Assembly (NCBI GenBank): GCA_945949385.1
Contig: CAMFEL010000018.1
Coordinates: 1 to 19,682, forward strand
Length of the DNA: 19,682 nucleotides
Direction: 5' to 3'
Source of the DNA: an uncultured Clostridia bacterium
Lineage (GTDB): Bacteria > Bacillota > Clostridia > Oscillospirales > CAG-272
Shown here: one piece after another, positions 7,979-13,655 of the stretch
Position numbering within the stretch: the first letter of the stretch is position 1
Layout: the number at the start of each line of letters is the position of its first letter
Notes under the pieces: generated by a model
Databases searched by the model: none
Seen by the model: the letters and a program-made list of their open reading frames with translations, nothing else
Told to the model about the DNA's origin: nothing
Program-made: the position numbers and the translations under genes

Positions 7979-8683
7979 TTATTTTCTTACGATTGTGCCG
8001 ATGTGCTCGCCCTTTGCAACCCGATAGATATTTTCGGGGTCGTCAAGTCCGAACAGGTAAAGGGGAATGGAATTGTCCATTGCAAGGCTTGCCGCCGTCA
8101 TATCTATAACGCCCAGATGATTGGACAGGATATAGTCGTAGGTGACGTCGGAAAGCTTCTTTGCGTCGGGATTCTTTCTGGGGTCGTCGGTGTAAACGCC
8201 GTCAATATTCTTCGCCATGAGAATAACATCGGCGCCTATTTCCGCCGCTCTCAGCACGGCTCCCGTGTCGGTGGAGAAGAAGGGATTGCCCGTTCCCGCT
8301 CCGAATACAACTACCTTGCCGCTTTCAAGGGCGCGAACTGCGTCTCGCTGCGTATACTGATTGCAGAAGGCATTCATTTCCACTGCGCTCATAACCACGG
8401 TGTCAAGTCCCACGGATATGAAAGCGTCCTGAATGGCAAGAGCGTTGACGACGGTTGCCAGCATTCCCATATGGTCGGCGCGTACCCTGTCCATAGAAAG
8501 ACCCTGACGGCCTCGCCATATGTTGCCTGCTCCCACCACGATTGCAACCTGCACGCCGTCCTTTACGCATTTGCGGACGACTGAGCCGATCTTCTGAATG
8601 TATTCGTAATCGATAACTCCGTCCTTTGCGGAGAGAGCCTCACCGGACAGCTTCAGAAGAACGCGCTTAAAAGATATGTCCAT
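7979..8683 (-). CDS. pyrH: UMP kinase
   Basis: PyrH phosphorylates UMP to UDP with ATP; it is the bacterial hexameric enzyme of the amino-acid kinase fold. The 234 residues include LKLSGEAL (10-17, ATP site), GAGNIWRG (51-58), FGAGTGNPFFSTDTGA (127-142, UMP and phosphate contacts) and KNIDGVYTDDPRKNP (158-172). It is the first gene of the minus-strand cluster, with a GGAG site before the ATG and its own upstream promoter. In B. subtilis and many relatives rpsB and tsf precede it; here the next gene upstream is an unrelated divergent one. Confidence 0.97.
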   Translation of the reverse strand: MDISFKRVLLKLSGEALSAKDGVIDYEYIQKIGSVVRKCVKDGVQVAIVVGAGNIWRGRQGLSMDRVRADHMGMLATVVNALAIQDAFISVGLDTVVMSAVEMNAFCNQYTQRDAVRALESGKVVVFGAGTGNPFFSTDTGAVLRAAEIGADVILMAKNIDGVYTDDPRKNPDAKKLSDVTYDYILSNHLGVIDMTAASLAMDNSIPLYLFGLDDPENIYRVAKGEHIGTIVRK

Positions 8684-8709
8684 ATATTTCTCCGAATCTC
8701 TGCGGCCGC

Positions 8710-8744
8710 ACCGTCGGTACGGTCATGCAGTAATCATACTGCAT
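8710..8744 (-). promoter_or_regulatory. Inverted repeats at the predicted pyrH transcription start
   Basis: ATGCAGTA and TACTGCAT (8725-8732 and 8737-8744) form a perfect 8-bp inverted repeat with a 4-nt spacer. It begins only two bases downstream of the -10 box, covering the predicted start site. A second, smaller one (ACCGT/ACGGT, 8710-8714 and 8719-8723) follows within the leader. The first could be an operator or a 5'-end RNA hairpin; the sequence alone does not decide. Confidence 0.55.
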
Positions 8745-8746
8745 AT

Positions 8747-8775
8747 ATTTTACTCTAAAATATACGATTTGTAAA
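8747..8775 (-). promoter_or_regulatory. Sigma-A-type promoter for the pyrH cluster
   Basis: On the minus strand TTTACA (-35, 8770-8775) and TAAAAT (-10, 8747-8752) are separated by exactly 17 bases; each box differs from consensus by one base. The predicted start is near 8740, giving a leader of about 57 nt to the pyrH ATG. No other promoter of similar quality is seen upstream of the cluster. Confidence 0.75.
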
Positions 8776-8857
8776 TAGTTTTTTTCAAAACCGCCGTATG
8801 TGACGATTTTTTGTACAATATGTATACCGCAAAACGGCGCAAAAAATACTTGCCGCG

Positions 8858-8886
8858 TTGCTTTTTTGAGCAAAAAATGGTATACT
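8858..8886 (+). promoter_or_regulatory. Extended -10 promoter for the 8958 gene
   Basis: TTGCTT (-35, 8858-8863), a 17-base spacer and TATACT (-10, 8881-8886) are preceded by TG at the extended -10 position (8878-8879). This gives a leader of about 65 nt. It is divergent from the pyrH promoter, with about 85 bases between the two -35 boxes. Confidence 0.65.
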
Positions 8887-8957
8887 GTAAAAAACGGCTT
8901 TTCAGACATACCGAAACGCCGTATTTCCGGTAACATAGTCCGAGGGCAGGTGCAGTA

Positions 8958-10193
8958 ATGAGAGAAAAGGCAAAAAAACGGCTTCGCGCGGTTTGCTGTA
9001 TTGCGGCGGCTGTTTTGCCCGCCGTGCTGAGATATGCACTTACATATATCCGTCTGCCCGAGGGCACTCTGCTGTATCACGGCTCCGGCTTTTGGGGAAC
9101 GGCGGCGCTGATTTTGCTGTGCGCCGTTTCCGCCGTTTCGGCATATTATCTCACAAAACCGTCATACAGGGCGGAAAATGATTGGGAAGAAGAGCCCGAC
9201 GGCGACGCGGGTCTTTCGGCGGATGCGGGCGAGGCGCAGACCGTGACAGACGGTGTTATGTATGATGTGTATGATGAAAAAGATGATTATTTCGGCGGGG
9301 CGCGTGAGGACTGTACGGCCGACGGAGACCCCGTAGAAGCAGAATACGGAGAACTGTATACAAAGAAACCGTATGAGGAAGCGCCTAAGACAATAAGACC
9401 CGATATAGCCTTTGCCATATCCGCTCAGAAAGCGTCTGCCGGTGTGCCTTTCGGTGACTCTGATGACGGTAAAGACGGTAAAGACGGAGAAGACGGTAAC
9501 GACGGTAAAGACGGTAAAGACGGGGACGATGTTCAGCGCGCATGGGAGGAATTTCTCGGGGAGTCCGAAAAGCAGGATGACTCAGTTTTGCGCGAGCTGT
9601 ATGAAAATATTCCCGATACTCTGCCGGAGGGCTGCGGTTTTACGGAGGAGGACGGAGACGGAGACGCCTGCGGCGAGGACGAAGACAATGAGGATAACGG
9701 CTACGGCCGGGACGGTGACGCTGCGCGCTGTGACGGCTTTAACGCTTCTCCCCATGCGCGGCTTGTAAAAAAAGCCGCCTCCGCCGTACTTATCGTTGCA
9801 GCCCTTTGCCTGTCGGCTCTGATGTCGGGGCTGTATACTGCCGTGGGAGATGATGGAATAACTGTTTCCGGCGCGGGCGGAGGCAAAAGCTGCGGCTGGA
9901 GCGACGCGGAGTATCTTCAGGTTGAAATGTCCGCGCTGTCCGAAAAGAGGCTTACCGTTAAAGCCTTTATGAACGACGGAAGCAGCGTGACGGTTTGCTC
10001 CTCGGCATTTTATAAGACAGTGTACGGAGCCGACGGGGGAGTCAGCGAGATAGCCTTATGTGCACGGATCATACGCGCCGCACACGAGAGCGGTGCCGAA
10101 ATCAGGGCTGTGGACTCAGAGCGTTTGTCTGAAGCCTTTATGGGCTCCGACGACGCCGGATATATACAGGAAATAATCAGCTTAAATAATTAG
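8958..10193 (+). CDS. Unrecognised three-TM membrane protein with acidic Gly-rich linker
   Basis: I do not recognise this 411-residue protein. It starts behind an AGG-containing site (GAGGGCAGG). Visible layout: basic N-terminus (MREKAKKRLR); TM1 about 11-28; TM2 about 47-65; a very acidic, low-complexity stretch about 71-265, including seven G-x-D triplets at 171-191 encoded by a 9-bp tandem repeat; RLVKK and TM3 about 272-293; then a 118-residue C-terminal domain. Charge distribution puts the acidic linker inside the cell and the C-terminal domain outside (inference). The C-terminal pattern (GITV, then CGWSDAEYLQVEM, then RLTVKAFMNDGSSVTV) vaguely recalls bacterial PH-like domains; I hold that only weakly. 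An HD hydrolase gene follows after 10 nt and is probably co-transcribed. Confidence 0.8.
   Translation: MREKAKKRLRAVCCIAAAVLPAVLRYALTYIRLPEGTLLYHGSGFWGTAALILLCAVSAVSAYYLTKPSYRAENDWEEEPDGDAGLSADAGEAQTVTDGVMYDVYDEKDDYFGGAREDCTADGDPVEAEYGELYTKKPYEEAPKTIRPDIAFAISAQKASAGVPFGDSDDGKDGKDGEDGNDGKDGKDGDDVQRAWEEFLGESEKQDDSVLRELYENIPDTLPEGCGFTEEDGDGDACGEDEDNEDNGYGRDGDAARCDGFNASPHARLVKKAASAVLIVAALCLSALMSGLYTAVGDDGITVSGAGGGKSCGWSDAEYLQVEMSALSEKRLTVKAFMNDGSSVTVCSSAFYKTVYGADGGVSEIALCARIIRAAHESGAEIRAVDSERLSEAFMGSDDAGYIQEIISLNN
9465..9527 (+). repeat. Seven-copy 9-bp tandem repeat inside the 8958 gene
   Basis: Seven consecutive 9-mers based on GACGGTAAA (variants GACGGAGAA, GACGGTAAC, GACGGGGAC) keep the reading frame and encode D-G-K/E/N/D triplets. 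Read from the Gly, this is a short collagen-like Gly-X-Y run with Asp always at Y. Four of the copies are identical, which suggests recent slippage or unequal exchange; copy number may vary between strains. Confidence 0.9.
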
Positions 10194-10203
10194 GGAGTGC
10201 GGT

Positions 10204-10782
10204 ATGACAGACAGAGAACGTTTTATCGAAATTTTCAAAAACAATATCAAAAGAGAGGGCGCAGAGGCGCTGTTGGACTATATCTGCGGTCCGCAGAGCG
10301 ATTTTTTCACGGCTCCCGCCAGCACCAGGTACCACAATAACCGGCGGGGCGGGCTTGTAAATCATAGTCTTAATGTTTACGACTGCCTCAGGGATTTTCT
10401 CACCCGCGAAAGCGTCCGCGAAAAATACGGTATCGCCCCGAACGATGAGACAGTGGCGGTCATTGCACTGCTGCACGATCTGTGCAAGATAAATTTTTAC
10501 CGCGAGAGCACAAGAAACGTAAAGGACGAAAACGGTGTATGGCAGAAGGTGCCCTATTTTGACATAGATGACAAGCTGCCCTACGGACACGGGGAAAAAT
10601 CCGTGTATATTATAACCGGCTTTATGCGTCTCAGCCGTGAGGAGGCTTTTGCCATCCGCTATCATATGGGGTATTCCGACGGCACCGACGCCCGTGATGT
10701 GTCGGCGGCATTTCAGATGTTCCCGCTTGCATATGCGCTTTCCTGCGCCGATATGGAAGCTACGTTTTTTGTAGAGCAGTAA
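10204..10782 (+). CDS. HD-domain phosphohydrolase
   Basis: This 192-residue soluble protein has the metal-binding pattern of HD-superfamily phosphohydrolases: H54 (GGLVNHSLNVYD), H91-D92 (LLHDLCK), H129 (GHGEKS), H154 (RYHMG) and D183 (CADMEAT). The stretches FFTAPASTRYHNN and CKINFYRESTRNVKDENG match, from memory, a family of small HD hydrolases common in Firmicutes and their phages; the substrate is not known to me, and nucleotides are one possibility. The start follows AGGGAG, only 10 nt after the membrane-protein stop, so the two are probably one transcriptional unit. The whole HD core is present; the protein has no nucleic-acid-binding or signalling domain attached. Family assignment is secure, function is not. 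Confidence 0.9.
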   Translation: MTDRERFIEIFKNNIKREGAEALLDYICGPQSDFFTAPASTRYHNNRRGGLVNHSLNVYDCLRDFLTRESVREKYGIAPNDETVAVIALLHDLCKINFYRESTRNVKDENGVWQKVPYFDIDDKLPYGHGEKSVYIITGFMRLSREEAFAIRYHMGYSDGTDARDVSAAFQMFPLAYALSCADMEATFFVEQ

Positions 10783-10865
10783 AAGGATGCGGGCAGGGTA
10801 CACTCTGTACTGTTATCCGACGGTGACGGGCGGGTTTAGAACCCCCGACTGCGCCGAAAACAGGG

Positions 10866-10902
10866 GATTTGCAGGTATTTTCCGCGATTTCTGCCTGCAA
10901 TC
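10866..10902 (+). promoter_or_regulatory. Inverted repeat just upstream of the lysC -35 box
   Basis: GATTTGCAGG and CCTGCAATC (one extra T in the left arm) face each other across about 18 bases and end two bases before the TTGACA of the lysC promoter. It could be a regulator binding site or the remains of a terminator for the upstream HD gene, but no U-run follows. A smaller GGGTT/AACCC hairpin lies near 10833-10845. The rest of 10783-10904 holds no gene. Confidence 0.4.
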
Positions 10903-10904
10903 TG

Positions 10905-10932
10905 TTGACAAAAAGATAAAAAAACATATAAT
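10905..10932 (+). promoter_or_regulatory. Consensus sigma-A promoter for lysC
   Basis: A perfect TTGACA (10905-10910) and a perfect TATAAT (10927-10932) are separated by 16 bases; a second TATAAT follows at 10935-10940. The leader is then about 57 nt, too short for a lysine riboswitch, so lysine control by that route is not expected here. Confidence 0.85.
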
Positions 10933-10964
10933 AATATAATTGTATAAACTTTTTCAGCATTTTA

Positions 10965-10981
10965 CTGCCGCGGCGCGGCAG
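10965..10981 (+). promoter_or_regulatory. GC-rich hairpin directly before the lysC ribosome binding site
   Basis: CTGCCGC and GCGGCAG pair around a 3-nt GGC loop. The hairpin ends 2 bases before GGAG and 14 nt before the lysC ATG. A hairpin with the same TGCCGC/GCGGCA stem lies at the same distance before the HIT-family gene (12768-12782). Confidence 0.65.
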
Positions 10982-10995
10982 ACTGGAGCATTTCT

Positions 10996-12321
10996 ATGAA
11001 CAATGAAACCGTAAAGGTGGTTAAATTCGGCGGATCCTCTCTGGCGGACGCCGAGCATTTCCTGAAGGTAAGGGATATTATTCTTGCAGAGCCCCGGCGG
11101 CGCTATGTGGTGCCCTCCGCACCGGGCAAGCGCTCAAGCTCCGACACAAAGGTCACCGATATGCTGTATGACTGCTACCGCCTTGCCGAGGAGGAATACG
11201 ATTTCGGTGAGGAATTTTCCCTTATCGAGGAGCGCTTCAATACCATAATCGCCGATCTGGGTCTGGATCTTGATCTGACAGGTGAGTTTGAGACCATAAA
11301 AGGCGCTTTCAAGTATCACGCGGGCAGCGACTACGCGGCAAGCCGCGGCGAATATCTGAACGGTATGATACTCGCAAAGCTTATCGGCTACGATTTTATA
11401 GACGCAGCCAAGGTTATAAAATTCTTTGACAACGGCACTTTCGACGCGGAAAAAACTCAGATAATTCTGTCGGACAGACTTACAAGGCATGAGCGTGCAG
11501 TTATTCCCGGCTTCTACGGCACTCTTCCCAACGGTACAATAAAGACCTTTTCCCGCGGGGGCAGCGATATTACCGGTTCCATTGTGGCGCGGGCGGCTGC
11601 TGCCGATCTGTACGAAAACTGGACGGATGTTTCCGGCTTTCTCATGGCGGATCCCCGTGTGGTCGACAACCCCTGCACCATTGATACAATTACTTATCAC
11701 GAGCTTCGCGAGCTTTCATATATGGGAGCTACCGTTTTGCATGAGGATTCCATTTTTCCCGTGCGTTTCGCGGGTATTCCCATAAACATCAGAAACACCA
11801 ACGACCCCGGCGCTCCCGGTACCATGATAGTGCCCTCCGCCGACGGCTTTGACTCCGGCAGAGTTATTACCGGAATCGCCGGGAAAAAAGGCTTTTCGGT
11901 TCTCAATATCGAAAAAGACCAGATGAATGCGGAAATAGGCTTCGGACGCAAGGTACTTCAGGCTATTGAAAAGGAAGGCGCTACCTTTGAGCATCTTCCT
12001 TCGGGAATCGACACCATGAGCGTAGTGGTAAGCGCAGATATTACGGAGAGACAGCGCAAGGATATAGTCAATTCCATTTGCGAAAGCTGTGAGCCCGAGG
12101 CTATTGCCTTTGAGGACGGTCTGGCGCTTATTGCGGTTGTGGGACGCGGTATGGTAAGAGCCAAGGGTACCGCCGCAAGAGTGTTCAAGGCTATTGCCGA
12201 ATCCGATATTAACATCAGGATGATAGACCAGGGCTCAAGCGAGATTTCAATAATCATCGGTATTAACGAATGTGATTTTGAAAAGGCTCTGCGCGCCATA
12301 TACGCCGAATTCGTAAAATAA
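10996..12321 (+). CDS. lysC: Aspartokinase (monofunctional, two C-terminal ACT domains)
   Basis: Aspartokinase phosphorylates aspartate, the first step towards lysine, diaminopimelate, threonine and methionine. The 441-residue chain has the amino-acid-kinase N-terminal domain with KFGGSS (10-15), FSRGGSDITGS (185-195) and the WTDVSGFLMADPR block (209-221), then two ACT regulatory domains (about 300-375 and 378-441; the second includes VVGRGMVRAKGTAARVF and INIRMIDQGSSEISI). ACT domains bind end-product amino acids, so feedback inhibition is likely; which amino acid cannot be told from sequence. The length and single reading frame resemble the longer class-III-like Firmicutes enzymes rather than the about 405-residue lysC with an internal beta start. 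It is monocistronic: own promoter, own terminator, HIT gene convergent downstream. Confidence 0.96.
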   Translation: MNNETVKVVKFGGSSLADAEHFLKVRDIILAEPRRRYVVPSAPGKRSSSDTKVTDMLYDCYRLAEEEYDFGEEFSLIEERFNTIIADLGLDLDLTGEFETIKGAFKYHAGSDYAASRGEYLNGMILAKLIGYDFIDAAKVIKFFDNGTFDAEKTQIILSDRLTRHERAVIPGFYGTLPNGTIKTFSRGGSDITGSIVARAAAADLYENWTDVSGFLMADPRVVDNPCTIDTITYHELRELSYMGATVLHEDSIFPVRFAGIPINIRNTNDPGAPGTMIVPSADGFDSGRVITGIAGKKGFSVLNIEKDQMNAEIGFGRKVLQAIEKEGATFEHLPSGIDTMSVVVSADITERQRKDIVNSICESCEPEAIAFEDGLALIAVVGRGMVRAKGTAARVFKAIAESDINIRMIDQGSSEISIIIGINECDFEKALRAIYAEFVK

Positions 12322-12332
12322 TTCCCGAAAAA

Positions 12333-12347
12333 TGCCGGTGCGCGGCA
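12333..12347. repeat. Small TGCCG/CGGCA hairpin after lysC
   Basis: TGCCG-GTGCG-CGGCA forms a 5-bp stem 12 nt after the lysC stop and before the main terminator. It resembles the small GCCGC-type hairpins seen in several other intergenic spots of this window. Confidence 0.45.
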
Positions 12348-12360
12348 CTTCCCGCAGAAA

Positions 12361-12384
12361 AAAAGACGGCGAACGCCGTCTTTT
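12361..12384. terminator. Bidirectional intrinsic terminator between lysC and the HIT gene
   Basis: A perfect inverted repeat (AAAAGACGGCG then CGCCGTCTTTT around an AA centre) lies between two convergent genes. Read on the plus strand it ends in TTTT; read on the minus strand it ends in seven or so U residues, so it should be stronger for the HIT transcript. It can serve both genes. Confidence 0.9.
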
Positions 12385-12414
12385 AACATTTATGCTCCGT
12401 TTCGGTAACGCTGT

Positions 12415-12753
12415 TCAGCAAAGGCTGTCGGGAAGCTGTGTGCCGCCCAGAATGTGAAAATGAAGATGGGGAACGCTCTGGCAGGCATCGGGACCGCAGT
12501 TTGTAATAACGCGGTAGCCGTTTTTAAGCCCCGAAATTCTGGCGATCTCCGGTATGGCTTCAAATATTTTCGCAACGCAGCTGCTGTTATCGGCGGTTAT
12601 GCCGTCGGCGCCGGAAATGTGGACCTTCGGTACCGCGAGAACATGGACGGGCGCCATGGGGTTTATATCCTTGAAGGCGTATACCCATTCATTTTCAAAT
12701 ACTTTTGTCGAGGGGATTTCCCCTTTGATTATCGAACAGAAAAGACAGTCCAT
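12415..12753 (-). CDS. hinT: HIT-family (HinT-like) nucleotide hydrolase/transferase
   Basis: HinT-type proteins are small homodimeric purine nucleoside phosphoramidases. The 112-residue protein starts with MDCLFCSIIKGEIPS, containing the C3-x2-C6 pair that binds zinc in many bacterial members. It continues with FKDINPMAPVHVLAVPK and ends with the histidine triad PHLHFHILGG (H96, H98, H100; the middle His is the expected nucleophile). A usual QTVxH reads QSVPH. The ATG at 12753 follows AAAAAGGAG, and a TGCCGC/GCGGCA hairpin ends 14 nt upstream. The gene is convergent with lysC and divergent from the amidohydrolase gene; its own promoter is visible. Family is certain, the physiological substrate is unknown. 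Confidence 0.94.
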   Translation of the reverse strand: MDCLFCSIIKGEIPSTKVFENEWVYAFKDINPMAPVHVLAVPKVHISGADGITADNSSCVAKIFEAIPEIARISGLKNGYRVITNCGPDACQSVPHLHFHILGGTQLPDSLC

Positions 12754-12767
12754 AATATGCTCCTTTT

Positions 12768-12782
12768 TGCCGCAATGCGGCA
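12768..12782 (-). promoter_or_regulatory. GC-rich hairpin directly before the HIT-gene ribosome binding site
   Basis: TGCCGC-ATT-GCGGCA (minus strand) forms a perfect 6-bp stem. It is followed by AAAAAGGAGCATATT and the ATG. Stem sequence, distance to the start codon (14 nt) and GGAGCAT ribosome site match those in front of lysC. Confidence 0.65.
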
Positions 12783-12797
12783 GGTTTCAGTTCAATT

Positions 12798-12826
12798 ATT
12801 ATATCATTCCGAGAGGGAAAAATCAA
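12798..12826 (-). promoter_or_regulatory. Sigma-A-type promoter for the HIT gene
   Basis: On the minus strand TTGATT (-35, 12821-12826) and a perfect TATAAT (-10, 12798-12803) are separated by 17 bases. The -35 box ends one base before the ATG of the divergent amidohydrolase gene, so the promoter overlaps that gene's ribosome-binding region. No comparable plus-strand promoter is visible in this 74-nt gap. Confidence 0.8.
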
Positions 12827-12827
12827 G

Positions 12828-13655
12828 ATGTATAAAATTTTCGATGCACACACTCACACCTATCCCGAAAAAATCGCCGCAAAGGCAGTTCAAAATCTGG
12901 GGGATTTTTACGATTTCGTTCCGGAGGGTGACGGCACCTATGACGGACTTTCTGCAAATGCCGAAAACAGCGGCGTGCGCGGCTTTCTGCTGTTTTCCGT
13001 CGCCACCAACGCCCATCAGGTTACGAAGGTAAACGACTGTATTGCGTCCCTTGCCGAAAAGTCGCGCCGTCAGGGCTTTCAGACAGTGGGTTTTGCGGGT
13101 ATGCATCAGGATTATCCCGACTTTGAGGGCGAAATAGACAGATGCATAAAACTGGGACTTAAAGGTGTTAAGATACATCCCGACATACAGGGCGTTGACA
13201 TAGACGATAAGAGAATGTACAGTCTGTACGCCGTAATGCAGGAAAGGGGTCTGCCCGTGTTTTTCCATATGGGAGACAACAGCGCGCAGTACCGCTTTTC
13301 GGAAGCGAAAAAGCTGAGCCGCGTGCTGGACGATTTTCCCCGTCTTGAGGTGGTGGCGGCTCATCTGGGCGGCTATATGGCGTGGGACGATGCTCTTGAA
13401 TATCTTGCGGGGCGGGACAGAATTTGGTACGACACCTCCAGCGCTCTGTGGGCAATGACACCGGAGCGCGCCGGGGAGATTATTCATGCTCTGGGTGTTT
13501 GCAGGGTTATGTTCGGAACGGATTTCCCCGTGAAAAAGCTTGAGGGGGAGCTGGAAAGGTTTTTGAAGATACCCCTTGAAGAAAAAGAGCGCCATGATAT
13601 TCTGTATAACAATGCGGCGCGGTTTTTGCACCTTGACGCTTCGGAGCTGCAATGA
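12828..13655 (+). CDS. Amidohydrolase-2 family metal-dependent hydrolase
   Basis: This 275-residue TIM-barrel protein carries the amidohydrolase-superfamily metal-site pattern: H8-x-H10 (FDAHTHTYP), KIHP (115-118), H147 (FFHMGD), H179 (VAAHLGG) and D232 (MFGTDFP). These place it in the Amidohydro_2 branch, which contains decarboxylases and lactonases as well as true hydrolases, so the reaction cannot be named. The ATG follows GAGAGGG. The start is almost abutted by the divergent HIT promoter. The stop overlaps the start of the next gene by four bases (ATGA), implying translational coupling with the methyltransferase. Members of this type are common in Clostridia as uncharacterised enzymes. 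Confidence 0.92.
   Translation: MYKIFDAHTHTYPEKIAAKAVQNLGDFYDFVPEGDGTYDGLSANAENSGVRGFLLFSVATNAHQVTKVNDCIASLAEKSRRQGFQTVGFAGMHQDYPDFEGEIDRCIKLGLKGVKIHPDIQGVDIDDKRMYSLYAVMQERGLPVFFHMGDNSAQYRFSEAKKLSRVLDDFPRLEVVAAHLGGYMAWDDALEYLAGRDRIWYDTSSALWAMTPERAGEIIHALGVCRVMFGTDFPVKKLEGELERFLKIPLEEKERHDILYNNAARFLHLDASELQ

Noticed and set aside
10783..10904. Intrinsic terminator after the HD gene
   Set aside because: Only short hairpins (GTACA/TGTAC and GGGTT/AACCC) are present and none is followed by a T-run, so I could not call one.
10933..10995. Lysine riboswitch before lysC
   Set aside because: The leader after the promoter is only about 57 nt and contains a single small hairpin.
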